This document shows positions 49,900 through 63,698 of a DNA stretch of 64,000 nucleotides, piece after piece. The stretch's first letter is position 1; the number at the start of each line of letters is the position of its first letter. Source of the DNA: Ptiloglossa arizonensis (Eukaryota; Arthropoda; Insecta; Hymenoptera; Colletidae). Where the stretch lies: contig NW_027478979.1 in the NCBI RefSeq assembly GCF_051014685.1, positions 124,001 through 188,000 of the forward strand, in the 5' to 3' direction. The position numbers and the translations under genes were made by a program. Below the pieces are notes generated by a model. The model worked only from the letters and a program-made list of their open reading frames with translations, was not told the DNA's origin and did not search any database.

Positions 49900-52800
49900 C
49901 TGCCATATCTCGCGAACGGATTGACCAATCCGCAAAGTTTCTGTTGCATCTGAAAGTAGAAACTAGCCCCATTACAACGGTATGAGTAGTTTTCCCCTAG
50001 GCCGTTCTAGTTATTCGTTTCGAGCATCAGAACTGCGAAAATTTGGAGTTTCTCAAGCGTTTCTTACCGCAAAACTGCCATATCTCGCGAACGGATTGAC
50101 CAATCCGCAAAGTTTCTGTTGCATCTGAAAGTAGAAACTTGCCCCATTACAACGGTATGAGTAGTTTTCCCCTAGACCGTTCTAGTTATTCGTTTCGAGC
50201 ATCAGAACTGCGAAAATTTGGAGTTTCTCAAGCGTTTCTTACCTCCAAACTGCCATATCTCGCGAACGGATTGACCAATCCGCAAAGTTTCTGTTGCATC
50301 TGAAAGTAGAAACTAGCCCCATTACAACGGTATGAGTAGTTTTCCCCTAGACCGTTCTAGTTATTCGTTTCGAGCATCAGAACTGCGAAAATTTGGAGTT
50401 TCTCAAGCGTTTCTTACCTCAAAACTGCCATATCTCGCGAACGGATTGACCAATCCGCAAAGTTTCTGTTGCATCTGAAAGTAGAAACTAGCCCCATTAC
50501 AAAGGTATGAGTAGTTTTCCCCTAGACCGTTCTAGTTATTCGTTTCGAGCATCAGAACTGCGAAAATTTGGAGTTTCTCAAGCGTTTCTTACCTCAAAAC
50601 AGCCATATCTCGCGAACGGATTGACCAATCCGCAAAGTTTCTGTTGCATCTGAAAGTAGAAACTAGCCCCATTACAACGGTATGAGTAGTTTTCCCCTAG
50701 ACCGTTCTAGCTATTCGTTTCGAGCATCAGAACTGCGAAAATTTGGAGTTTCTCAAGCGTTTCTTACCTCAAAACTGCCATATCTCGCGAACGGATTGAC
50801 CAATCCGCAAAGTTTCTGTTGCATCTGAAAGTAGAAACTAGCCCCATTACAACGGTATAAGTAGTTTTCCCCTAGGCCGTTCTAGTTATTCGTTTCGAGC
50901 ATCAGAACTGCGAAAATTTGGAGTTTCTCAAGCGTTTCTTACCTCAAAACAGCCATATCTCGCGAACGGATTGACCAATCCGCAAAGTTTCTGTTGCATC
51001 TGAAAGTAGAAACTAGCCCCATTACAACGGTATGAGTAGTTTTCCCCTAGACCGTTCTAGTTATTCGTTTCGAGCATCAGAACTGCGAAAATTTGGAGTT
51101 TCTCAAGCGTTTCTTACCTCAAAACTGCCGTATCTCGCGAACCGATTGACCAATCCGCAAAGTTTCTGTTGCATCTGAAAGTAGAAACTAGCCCCATTAC
51201 AACGGTATGAGTAGTTTTCCCCTAGACCGTTCTAGTTATTCGTTTCGAGCATCAGAACTGCGAAAATTTGGAGTTTCTCAAGCGTTTCTTACCTCAAAAC
51301 TGCTATATCTCGCGAACGGATTGACCAATCCGCAAAGTTTCTGTTGCATCTGAAAGTAGAAACTAGCCCCATTACAACGGTATGAGTAGTTTTCCCCTAG
51401 ACCGTTCTAGTTATTCGTTTCGAGCATCAGAACTGCGAAAATTTGGAGTTTCTCAAGCGTTTCATACCTCAAAACTGCCATATCTCGCGAACGGATTGAC
51501 AAATCCGCAAAGTTTCTGTTGCATCTGAAAGTAGAAACTAGCCCCATTACAACGGTATGAGAAGTTTTCCCCTAGACCGTTCTAGTTATTCGTTTCGAGC
51601 ATCAGAACTGCGAAAATTTGGAGTTTCTCAAGCGTTTCTTACCTCAAAACTGCCATATCTCGCGAACGGATTGACCAATCCGCAAAGTTTCTGTTGCATC
51701 TGAAAGTAGAACCTAGCCCCATTACAACGGTATGAGTAGTTTTCCCCTAGACCGTTCTAGTTATTCGTTCCGAGCATCAGAACTGCGAAAATTTGGAGTT
51801 TCTCAAGCGTTTCTTACCTCAAAACTGCCATATCTCGCGAACGGATTGACCAATCCGCAAAGTTTCTGTTGCATCTGAAAGTAGAAACTAGCCCCATTAC
51901 AACGGTATGAGTAGTTTTCCCCTATACCGTTCTAGTTATTCGTTTCGAGCATCAGAACTGCGAAAATTTGGAGTTTCTCAAGCGTTTCTTACCTCAAAAC
52001 TGCCATATCTCGCGAACGGATTGACCAATCCGCAAAGTTTCTGTTGCATCTGAAAGTAGAAACTAGCCCCATTACTACGGTATGAGTAGTTTTCCCCTAG
52101 ACCGTTCTAGTTATTCGTTTCGAGCATCAGAACTGCGAAAATTTGGAGTTTCTCAAGCGTTTCTTACCTCAAAACTGCCATATCTCGCGAACGGATTGAC
52201 CAATCCGCAAAGTTTCTGTTGCATCTGAAAGTAGAAACTAGCCCCATTACAACGGTATGAGTAGTTTTGCCCTAGGCCGTTCTAGTTATTCGTTTCGAGC
52301 ATCAGAACTGCGAAAATTTGGAGTTTCTCAAGCGTTTCTTACCTCCAAACTGCCATATCTCGCGAACGGATTGACCAATCCGCAAAGTTTCTGTTGCATC
52401 TGAAAGTAGAAACTAGCCCCATTACAACGGTATGAGTAGTTTTCCCCTAGACCGTTCTAGTTATTCGTTTCGAGCATCAGAACTGCGAAAATTTGGAGTT
52501 TCTCAAGCGTTTCTTACCTCAAAACTGCCATATCTCGCGAACGGATTGACCAATCCGCAAAGTTTCTGTTGCATCTGAAAGTAGAAACTAGCCCCATTAC
52601 AAAGGTATGAGTAGTTTTCCCCTAGACCGTTCTAGTTATTCGTTTCGAGCATCAGAACTGCGAAAATTTGGAGTTTCTCAAGCGTTTCTTACCTCAAAAC
52701 AGCCATATCTCGCGAACGGATTGACCAATCCGCAAAGTTTCTGTTGCATCTGAAAGTAGAAACTAGCCCCATTACAACGGTATGAGTAGTTTTCCCCTAG

Positions 52801-55800
52801 ACCGTTCTAGCTATTCGTTTCGAGCATCAGAACTGCGAAAATTTGGAGTTTCTCAAGCGTTTCTTACCTCAAAACTGCCATATCTCGCGAACGGATTGAC
52901 CAATCCGCAAAGTTTCTGTTGCATCTGAAAGTAGAAACTAGCCCCATTACAACGGTATAAGTAGTTTTCCCCTAGGCCGTTCTAGTTATTCGTTTCGAGC
53001 ATCAGAACTGCGAAAATTTGGAGTTTCTCAAGCGTTTCTTACCTCAAAACAGCCATATCTCGCGAACGGATTGACCAATCCGCAAAGTTTCTGTTGCATC
53101 TGAAAGTAGAAACTAGCCCCATTACAACGGTATGAGTAGTTTTCCCCTAGACCGTTCTAGTTATTCGTTTCGAGCATCAGAACTGCGAAAATTTGGAGTT
53201 TCTCAAGCGTTTCTTACCTCAAAACTGCCATGTCTCGCGAACGGATTGACCAATCCGCAAAGTTTCTGTTGCATCTGAAAGTAGAAACTAGCCCCATTAC
53301 AACGGTATGAGTAGTTTTCCCCTAGACCGTTCTAGTTATTCGTTTCGAGCATCAGAACTGCGAAAATTTGGAGTTTCTCAAGCGTTTCTTACCTCAAAAC
53401 AGCCATATCTCGCGAACGGATTGACCAATCCGCAAAGTTTCTGTTGCATCTGAAAGTAGAAACTAGCCCCATTACAACGGTATGAGTAGTTTTCCCCTAG
53501 ACCGTTCTAGTTATTCGTTCCGAGCATCAGAACTGCGAAAATTTGGAGTTTCTCAAGCGTTTCTTACCTCAAAACTGCCATATCTCGCGAACGGATTGAC
53601 CAATCCGCAAAGTTTCTGTTGCATCTGAAAGTAGAAACTAGCCCCATTACAACGGTATGAGTAGTTTTCCCCTAGGCCGTTCTAGTTATTCGTTTCGAGC
53701 ATCAGAACTGCGAAAATTTGGAGTTTCTCAAGCGTTTCTTACCGCAAAACTGCCATATCTCGCGAACGGATTGACCAATCCGCAAAGTTTCTGTTGCATC
53801 TGAAAGTAGAAACTTGCCCCATTACAACGGTATGAGTAGTTTTCCCCTAGACCGTTCTAGTTATTCGTTTCGAGCATCAGAACTGCGAAAATTTGGAGTT
53901 TCTCAAGCGTTTCTTACATCAAAACTGCCATATCTCGCGAACCGATTGACCAATCCGCAAAGTTTCTGTTGCATCTGAAAGTAGAAACTAGCCCCATTAC
54001 AACGGTATGAGTAGTTTTCCCCTAGACCGTTCTAGTTATTCGTTTCGAGCATCAGAACTGCGAAAATTTGGAGTTTCTCAAGCGTTTCTTACCTCAAAAC
54101 TGCTATATCTCGCGAACGGATTGACCAATCCGCAAAGTTTCTGTTGCATCTGAAAGTAGAAACTAGCCCCATTACAACGGTATGAGTAGTTTTCCCCTAG
54201 ACCGTTCTAGTTATTCGTTTCGAGCATCAGAACTGCGAAAATTTGGAGTTTCTCAAGCGTTTCATACCTCAAAACTGCCATATCTCGCGAACGGATTGAC
54301 AAATCCGCAAAGTTTCTGTTGCATCTGAAAGTAGAAACTAGCCCCATTACAACGGTATGAGAAGTTTTCCCCTAGACCGTTCTAGTTATTCGTTTCGAGC
54401 ATCAGAACTGCGAAAATTTGGAGTTTCTCAAGCGTTTCTTACCTCAAAACTGCCATATCTCGCGAACGGATTGACCAATCCGCAAAGTTTCTGTTGCATC
54501 TGAAAGTAGAACCTAGCCCCATTACAACGGTATGAGTAGTTTTCCCCTAGACCGTTCTAGTTATTCGTTCCGAGCATCAGAACTGCGAAAATTTGGAGTT
54601 TCTCAAGCGTTTCTTACCTCAAAACTGCCATATCTCGCGAACGGATTGACCAATCCGCAAAGTTTCTGTTGCATCTGAAAGTAGAAACTAGCCCCATTAC
54701 AACGGTATGAGTAGTTTTCCCCTATACCGTTCTAGTTATTCGTTTCGAGCATCAGAACTGCGAAAATTTGGAGTTTCTCAAGCGTTTCTTACCTCAAAAC
54801 TGCCATATCTCGCGAACGGATTGACCAATCCGCAAAGTTTCTGTTGCATCTGAAAGTAGAAACTAGCCCCATTACTACGGTATGAGTAGTTTTCCCCTAG
54901 ACCGTTCTAGTTATTCGTTTCGAGCATCAGAACTGCGAAAATTTGGAGTTTCTCAAGCGTTTCTTACCTCAAAACTGCCATATCTCGCGAACGGATTGAC
55001 CAATCCGCAAAGTTTCTGTTGCATCTGAAAGTAGAAACTAGCCCCATTACAACGGTATAAGTAGTTTTCCCCTAGGCCGTTCTAGTTATTCGTTTCGAGC
55101 ATCAGAACTGCGAAAATTTGGAGTTTCTCAAGCGTTTCTTACCTCAAAACTGCCATATCTCGCGAACGGATTGACCAATCCGCAAAGTTTCTGTTGCATC
55201 TGAAAGTAGAAACTAGCCCCATTACAACGGTATGAGTAGTTTTCCCCTAGACCGTTCTAGCTATTCGTTTCGAGCATCAGAACTGCGAAAATTTGGAGTT
55301 TCTCAAGCGTTTCTTACCTCAAAACTGCCATATCTCGCGAACGGATTGACCAATCCGCAAAGTTTCTGTTGCATCTGAAAGTAGAAACTAGCCCCATTAC
55401 AACGGTATAAGTAGTTTTCCCCTAGGCCGTTCTAGTTATTCGTTTCGAGCATCAGAACTGCGAAAATTTGGAGTTTCTCAAGCGTTTCTTACCTCAAAAC
55501 AGCCATATCTCGCGAACGGATTGACCAATCCGCAAAGTTTCTGTTGCATCTGAAAGTAGAAACTAGCCCCATTACAACGGTATGAGTAGTTTTCCCCTAG
55601 ACCGTTCTAGTTATTCGTTTCGAGCATCAGAACTGCGAAAATTTGGAGTTTCTCAAGCGTTTCTTACCTCAAAACTGCCATGTCTCGCGAACGGATTGAC
55701 CAATCCGCAAAGTTTCTGTTGCATCTGAAAGTAGAAACTAGCCCCATTACAACGGTATGAGTAGTTTTCCCCTAGACCGTTCTAGTTATTCGTTTCGAGC

Positions 55801-58060
55801 ATCAGAACTGCGAAAATTTGGAGTTTCTCAAGCGTTTCTTACCTCAAAACAGCCATATCTCGCGAACGGATTGACCAATCCGCAAAGTTTCTGTTGCATC
55901 TGAAAGTAGAAACTAGCCCCATTACAACGGTATGAGTAGTTTTCCCCTAGACCGTTCTAGTTATTCGTTCCGAGCATCAGAACTGCGAAAATTTGGAGTT
56001 TCTCAAGCGTTTCTTACCTCAAAACTGCCATATCTCGCGAACGGATTGACCAATCCGCAAAGTTTCTGTTGCATCTGAAAGTAGAAACTAGCCCCATTAC
56101 AACGGTATGAGTAGTTTTCCCCTAGGCCGTTCTAGTTATTCGTTTCGAGCATCAGAACTGCGAAAATTTGGAGTTTCTCAAGCGTTTCTTACCGCAAAAC
56201 TGCCATATCTCGCGAACGGATTGACCAATCCGCAAAGTTTCTGTTGCATCTGAAAGTAGAAACTTGCCCCATTACAACGGTATGAGTAGTTTTCCCCTAG
56301 ACCGTTCTAGTTATTCGTTTCGAGCATCAGAACTGCGAAAATTTGGAGTTTCTCAAGCGTTTCTTACCTCAAAACTGCCATATCTCGCGAACCGATTGAC
56401 CAATCCGCAAAGTTTCTGTTGCATCTGAAAGTAGAAACTAGCCCCATTACAACGGTATGAGTAGTTTTCCCCTAGACCGTTCTAGTTATTCGTTTCGAGC
56501 ATCAGAACTGCGAAAATTTGGAGTTTCTCAAGCGTTTCTTACCTCAAAACTGCTATATCTCGCGAACGGATTGACCAATCCGCAAAGTTTCTGTTGCATC
56601 TGAAAGTAGAAACTAGCCCCATTACAACGGTATGAGTAGTTTTCCCCTAGACCGTTCTAGTTATTCGTTTCGAGCATCAGAACTGCGAAAATTTGGAGTT
56701 TCTCAAGCGTTTCATACCTCAAAACTGCCATATCTCGCGAACGGATTGACAAATCCGCAAAGTTTCTGTTGCATCTGAAAGTAGAAACTAGCCCCATTAC
56801 AACGGTATGAGAAGTTTTCCCCTAGACCGTTCTAGTTATTCGTTTCGAGCATCAGAACTGCGAAAATTTGGAGTTTCTCAAGCGTTTCTTACCTCAAAAC
56901 TGCCATATCTCGCGAACGGATTGACCAATCCGCAAAGTTTCTGTTGCATCTGAAAGTAGAACCTAGCCCCATTACAACGGTATGAGTAGTTTTCCCCTAG
57001 ACCGTTCTAGTTATTCGTTCCGAGCATCAGAACTGCGAAAATTTGGAGTTTCTCAAGCGTTTCTTACCTCAAAACTGCCATATCTCGCGAACGGATTGAC
57101 CAATCCGCAGAGTTTCTGTTGCATCTGAAAGTAGAAACTAGCCCCATTACAACGGTATGAGTAGTTTTCCCCTATACCGTTCTAGTTATTCGTTTCGAGC
57201 ATCAGAACTGCGAAAATTTGGAGTTTCTCAAGCGTTTCTTACCTCAAAACTGCCATATCTCGCGAACGGATTGACCAATCCGCAAAGTTTCTGTTGCATC
57301 TGAAAGTAGAAACTAGCCCCATTACTACGGTATGAGTAGTTTTCCCCTAGACCGTTCTAGTTATTCGTTTCGAGCATCAGAACTGCGAAAATTTGGAGTT
57401 TCTCAAGCGTTTCTTACCTCAAAACTGCCATATCTCGCGAACGGATTGACCAATCCGCAAAGTTTCTGTTGCATCTGAAAGTAGAAACTAGCCCCATTAC
57501 AACGGTATGAGTAGTTTTGCCCTAGGCCGTTCTAGTTATTCGTTTCGAGCATCAGAACTGCGAAAATTTGGAGTTTCTCAAGCGTTTCTTACCTCCAAAC
57601 TGCCATATCTCGCGAACGGATTGACCAATCCGCAAAGTTTCTGTTGCATCTGAAAGTAGAAACTAGCCCCATTACAACGGTATGAGTAGTTTTCCCCTAG
57701 ACCGTTCTAGTTATTCGTTTCGAGCATCAGAACTGCGAAAATTTGGAGTTTCTCAAGCGTTTCTTACCTCAAAACTGCCATATCTCGCGAACGGATTGAC
57801 CAATCCGCAAAGTTTCTGTTGCATCTGAAAGTAGAAACTAGCCCCATTACAAAGGTATGAGTAGTTTTCCCCTAGACCGTTCTAGTTATTCGTTTCGAGC
57901 ATCAGAACTGCGAAAATTTGGAGTTTCTCAAGCGTTTCTTACCTCAAAACAGCCATATCTCGCGAACGGATTGACCAATCCGCAAAGTTTCTGTTGCATC
58001 TGAAAGTAGAAACTAGCCCCATTACAACGGCATGAGTAGTTTTCCCCTAGACCGTTCTAG
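49900..58060 (+). repeat. Rearranged cassettes of 14 and 21 monomers
   Basis: The TTACCGC/AAACTTGCC marker begins cassettes at 50,066, 53,741 and 56,191 (21 and 14 monomers apart). A full cassette reads in order: TTACCGC, GAACCGATTG, TGCTATATC, TTCATACC/GAGAAG, AGAACCTAG, CGTTCCGAG/CCCTATACC, CATTACTACGG, TTTTGCCC, ACCTCCAAAC, AAAGGTATG, ACAGCC/TAGCTATT, TATAAGTAG. The 50,066 cassette has five extra monomers between TTACCGC and GAACCGATTG. The 53.7-55.0 kb and 56.2-57.5 kb stretches match at 2,450 bp (CCTATACC 54,721/57,171). Confidence 0.8.
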
Positions 58061-61000
58061 CTGTTCGTTTCGAGCATCAGAACTGCGAAAATTTGGAGTT
58101 TCTCAAGCGTTTCTTACCTCAAAACTGCCATATCTCGCGAACGGATTGACCAATCCGCAAAGTTTCTGTTGCATCTGAAAGTAGAAACTAGCCCCATTAC
58201 AACGGTATAAGTAGTTTTCCCCTAGGCCGTTCTAGTTATTCGTTTCGAGCATCAGAACTGCGAAAATTTGGAGTTTCTCAAGCGTTTCTTACCTCAAAAC
58301 TGCCATATCTCGCGAACGGATTGACCAATCCGAAAAGTTTCTGTTGCATCTGATAGTAGAAACTAGCCCCATTACAACGGTATGAGTAGTTTTGCCCTAG
58401 GCCGTTCTAGTTATTCGTTTCGAGCATCAGAACTGCGAAAATTTGGAGTTTCTCAAGCGTTTCTTACCTCCAAACTGCCATATCTCGCGAACGGATTGAC
58501 CAATCCGCAAAGTTTCTGTTGCATCTGAAAGTAGAATCTAGCCCCATTACAACGGTATGAGTAGTTTTCCCCTAGACCGTTCTAGTTATTCGTTTCGAGC
58601 ATCAGAACTGCGAAAATTTGGAGTTTCTCAAGCGTTTCTTACCTCAAAACAGCCATATCTCGCGAACGGATTGACCAATCCGCAAAGTTTCTGTTGCATC
58701 TGAAAGTAGAAACTAGCCCCATTACAACGGTATGAGTAGTTTTCCCCTAGACCGTTCTAGTTATTCGTTTCGAGCATCAGAACTGCGAAAATTTGGAGTT
58801 TCTCAAGCGTTTCTTACCTCAAAACTGCCATGTCTCGCGAACGGATTGACCAATCCGCAAAGTTTCTGTTGCATCTGAAAGTAGAAACTAGCCCCATTAC
58901 AACGGTATGAGTAGTTTTCCCCTAGACCGTTCTAGTTATTCGTTTCGAGCATCAGAACTGCGAAAATTTGGAGTTTCTCAAGCGTTTCTTACCTCAAAAC
59001 AGCCATATCTCGCGAACGGATTGATCAATCCGCAAAGTTTCTGTTGCATCTGAAAGTAGAAACTAGCCCCATTACAACGGTATGAGTAGTTTTCCCCTAG
59101 ACCGTTCTAGTTATTCGTTCCGAGCATCAGAACTGCGAAAATTTGGAGTTTCTCAAGCGTTTCTTACCTCAAAACTGCCATATCTCGCGAACGGATTGAC
59201 CAATCCGCAAAGTTTCTGTTGCATCTGAAAGTAGAAACTAGCCCCATTACAACGGTATGAGTAGTTTTCCCCTAGGCCGTTCTAGTTATTCGTTTCGAGC
59301 ATCAGAACTGCGAAAATTTGGAGTTTCTCAAGCGTTTCTTACCGCAAAACTGCCATATCTCGCGAACGGATTGACCAATCCGCAAAGTTTCTGTTGCATC
59401 TGAAAGTAGAAACTTGCCCCATTACAACGGTATGAGTAGTTTTCCCCTAGACCGTTCTAGTTATTCGTTTCGAGCATCAGAACTGCGAAAATTTGGAGTT
59501 TCTCAAGCGTTTCTTACCTCAAAACTGCCATATCTCGCGAACCGATTGACCAATCCGCAAAGTTTCTGTTGCATCTGAAAGTAGAAACTAGCCCCATTAC
59601 AACGGTATGAGTAGTTTTCCCCTAGACCGTTCTAGTTATTCGTTTCGAGCATCAGAACTGCGAAAATTTGGAGTTTCTCAAGCGTTTCTTACCTCAAAAC
59701 TGCTATATCTCGCGAACGGATTGACCAATCCGCAAAGTTTCTGTTGCATCTGAAAGTAGAAACTAGCCCCATTACAACGGTATGAGTAGTTTTCCCCTAG
59801 ACCGTTCTAGTTATTCGTTTCGAGCATCAGAACTGCGAAAATTTGGAGTTTCTCAAGCGTTTCTTACCTCAAAACAGCCATTTCTCGCGAACGGATTGAC
59901 CAATCCGCAAAGTTTCTGTTGCATCTGAAAGTAGAAACTAGCCCCATTACAACGGTATGAGTAGTTTTCCCCTAGACCGTTCTAGCTATTCGTTTCGAGC
60001 ATCAGAACTGCGAAAATTTGGAGTTTCTCAAGCGTTTCTTACCTCAAAACTGCCATATCTCGCGAACGGATTGACCAATCCGCAAAGTTTCTGTTGCATC
60101 TGAAAGTAGAAACTAGCCCCATTACAACGGTATAAGTAGTTTTCCCCTAGGCCGTTCTAGTTATTCGTTTCGAGCATCAGAACTGCGAAAATTTGGAGTT
60201 TCTCAAGCGTTTCTTACCTCAAAACTGCCATATCTCGCGAACGGATTGACCAATCCGAAAAGTTTCTGTTGCATCTGATAGTAGAAACTAGCCCCATTAC
60301 AACGGTATGAGTAGTTTTCCCCTAGACCGTTCTAGTTATTCGTTTCGAGCATCAGAACTGCGAAAATTTGGAGTTTCTCAAGCGTTTCTTACCTCAAAAC
60401 TGCCATATCTCGCGAACGGATTGACCAATCCGCAAAGTTTCTGTTGCATCTGAAAGTAGAAACTAGCCCCATTACAAAGGTATGAGTAGTTTTCCCCTAG
60501 ACCGTTCTAGTTATTCGTTTCGAGCATCAGAACTGCGAAAATTTGGAGTTTCTCAAGCGTTTCTTACCTCAAAACAGCCATATCTCGCGAACGGATTGAC
60601 CAATCCGCAAAGTTTCTGTTGCATCTGAAAGTAGAAACTAGCCCCATTACAACGGCATGAGTAGTTTTCCCCTAGACCGTTCTAGCTGTTCGTTTCGAGC
60701 ATCAGAACTGCGAAAATTTGGAGTTTCTCAAGCGTTTCTTACCTCAAAACTGCCATATCTCGCGAACGGATTGACCAATCCGCAAAGTTTCTGTTGCATC
60801 TGAAAGTAGAAACTAGCCCCATTACAACGGTATAAGTAGTTTTCCCCTAGGCCGTTCTAGTTATTCGTTTCGAGCATCAGAACTGCGAAAATTTGGAGTT
60901 TCTCAAGCGTTTCTTACCTCAAAACTGCCATATCTCGCGAACGGATTGACCAATCCGAAAAGTTTCTGTTGCATCTGATAGTAGAAACTAGCCCCATTAC

Positions 61001-61371
61001 AACGGTATGAGTAGTTTTGCCCTAGGCCGTTCTAGTTATTCGTTTCGAGCATCAGAACTGCGAAAATTTGGAGTTTCTCAAGCGTTTCTTACCTCCAAAC
61101 TGCCATATCTCGCGAACGGATTGACCAATCCGCAAAGTTTCTGTTGCATCTGAAAGTAGAATCTAGCCCCATTACAACGGTATGAGTAGTTTTCCCCTAG
61201 ACCGTTCTAGTTATTCGTTTCGAGCATCAGAACTGCGAAAATTTGGAGTTTCTCAAGCGTTTCTTACCTCAAAACTGCCATATCTCGCGAACGGATTGAC
61301 CAATCCGAAAAGTTTCTGTTGCATCTGAAAGTAGAAACTAGCCCCATTACAACGGTATGAGTAGTTTTCCC

Positions 61372-61385
61372 CTAGAACGTTCTAG
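61372..61385. other. Perfect 14-bp palindrome CTAGAACGTTCTAG (3 of 3)
   Basis: Same variant as at 43,172 and 49,297, in a CCGAAAAG monomer followed by an ACAGCC monomer. The matching neighbours show that this and the 49,297 copy descend from the same HOR position. Confidence 0.6.
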
Positions 61386-63524
61386 TTATTCGTTTCGAGC
61401 ATCAGAACTGCGAAAATTTGGAGTTTCTCAAGCGTTTCTTACCTCAAAACAGCCATATCTCGCGAACGGATTGACCAATCCGCAAAGTTTCTGTTGCATC
61501 TGAAAGTAGAAACTAGCCCCATTACAACGGTATGAGTAGTTTTCCCCTAGACCGTTCTAGTTATTCGTTTCGAGCATCAGAACTGCGAAAATTTGGAGTT
61601 TCTCAAGCGTTTCTTACCTCAAAACTGCCATGTCTCGCGAACGGATTGACCAATCCGCAAAGTTTCTGTTGCATCTGAAAGTAGAAACTAGCCCCATTAC
61701 AACGGTATGAGTAGTTTTCCCCTAGACCGTTCTAGTTATTCGTTTCGAGCATCAGAACTGCGAAAATTTGGAGTTTCTCAAGCGTTTCTTACCTCAAAAC
61801 AGCCATATCTCGCGAACGGATTGATCAATCCGCAAAGTTTCTGTTGCATCTGAAAGTAGAAACTAGCCCCATTACAACGGTATGAGTAGTTTTCCCCTAG
61901 ACCGTTCTAGTTATTCGTTCCGAGCATCAGAACTGCGAAAATTTGGAGTTTCTCAAGCGTTTCTTACCTCAAAACTGCCATATCTCGCGAACGGATTGAC
62001 CAATCCGCAAAGTTTCTGTTGCATCTGAAAGTAGAAACTAGCCCCATTACAACGGTATGAGTAGTTTTCCCCTAGGCCGTTCTAGTTATTCGTTTCGAGC
62101 ATCAGAACTGCGAAAATTTGGAGTTTCTCAAGCGTTTCTTACCGCAAAACTGCCATATCTCGCGAACGGATTGACCAATCCGCAAAGTTTCTGTTGCATC
62201 TGAAAGTAGAAACTTGCCCCATTACAACGGTATGAGTAGTTTTCCCCTAGACCGTTCTAGTTATTCGTTTCGAGCATCAGAACTGCGAAAATTTGGAGTT
62301 TCTCAAGCGTTTCTTACCTCAAAACTGCCATATCTCGCGAACCGATTGACCAATCCGCAAAGTTTCTGTTGCATCTGAAAGTAGAAACTAGCCCCATTAC
62401 AACGGTATGAGTAGTTTTCCCCTAGACCGTTCTAGTTATTCGTTTCGAGCATCAGAACTGCGAAAATTTGGAGTTTCTCAAGCGTTTCTTACCTCAAAAC
62501 TGCTATATCTCGCGAACGGATTGACCAATCCGCAAAGTTTCTGTTGCATCTGAAAGTAGAAACTAGCCCCATTACAACGGTATGAGTAGTTTTCCCCTAG
62601 ACCGTTCTAGTTATTCGTTTCGAGCATCAGAACTGCGAAAATTTGGAGTTTCTCAAGCGTTTCTTACCTCAAAACAGCCATTTCTCGCGAACGGATTGAC
62701 CAATCCGCAAAGTTTCTGTTGCATCTGAAAGTAGAAACTAGCCCCATTACAACGGTATGAGTAGTTTTCCCCTAGACCGTTCTAGCTATTCGTTTCGAGC
62801 ATCAGAACTGCGAAAATTTGGAGTTTCTCAAGCGTTTCTTACCTCAAAACTGCCATATCTCGCGAACGGATTGACCAATCCGCAAAGTTTCTGTTGCATC
62901 TGAAAGTAGAAACTAGCCCCATTACAACGGTATAAGTAGTTTTCCCCTAGGCCGTTCTAGTTATTCGTTTCGAGCATCAGAACTGCGAAAATTTGGAGTT
63001 TCTCAAGCGTTTCTTACCTCAAAACTGCCATATCTCGCGAACGGATTGACCAATCCGAAAAGTTTCTGTTGCATCTGATAGTAGAAACTAGCCCCATTAC
63101 AACGGTATGAGTAGTTTTGCCCTAGGCCGTTCTAGTTATTCGTTTCGAGCATCAGAACTGCGAAAATTTGGAGTTTCTCAAGCGTTTCTTACCTCCAAAC
63201 TGCCATATCTCGCGAACGGATTGACCAATCCGCAAAGTTTCTGTTGCATCTGAAAGTAGAATCTAGCCCCATTACAACGGTATGAGTAGTTTTCCCCTAG
63301 ACCGTTCTAGTTATTCGTTTCGAGCATCAGAACTGCGAAAATTTGGAGTTTCTCAAGCGTTTCTTACCTCAAAACTGCCATATCTCGCGAACGGATTGAC
63401 CAATCCGCAAAGTTTCTGTTGCATCTGAAAGTAGAAACTAGCCCCATTACAAAGGTATGAGTAGTTTTCCCCTAGACCGTTCTAGTTATTCGTTTCGAGC
63501 ATCAGAACTGCGAAAATTTGGAGT

Positions 63525-63698
63525 TTCTCAAGCGTTTCTTACCCAAAACAGCCATATCTCGCGAACGGATTGACCAATCCGCAAAGTTTCTGTTGCATCT
63601 GAAAGTAGAAACTAGCCCCATTACAACGGTATGAGTAGTTTTCCCCTAGACCGTTCTAGCTATTCGTTTCGAGCATCAGAACTGCGAAAATTTGGAGT
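63525..63698 (+). repeat. Second 174-bp monomer with a 1-bp deletion
   Basis: ACCTCAAAACAGCC reads ACCCAAAACAGCC, loss of the T at about 63,543-63,544. It is otherwise an ACAGCC monomer with TAGCTATT, the usual partner of the TATAAGTAG monomer that follows. Sister monomers at 60,560, 57,935 and 52,685 keep the T, so the deletion is recent and private. Confidence 0.95.

Larger units (their letters stand above)
45631..49900 (+). repeat. 2,800-bp (16-monomer) HOR, about one and a half copies
   Basis: Markers recur at exactly 2,800 bp: TCTAGCTATT (45,631/48,431), TATAAGTAG (45,781/48,581), GTAGTTTTGC (45,961/48,761), AGAATCTAG (46,111/48,911) and TGCCATGTCT (46,751/49,551). CGTTCCGAG is only 2,450 bp apart (47,391/49,841), because the first copy has two extra monomers around 46.9-47.2 kb, including the private GAGTGGTTTT. 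CTGATAGTAG appears only in the second copy. Confidence 0.85.
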
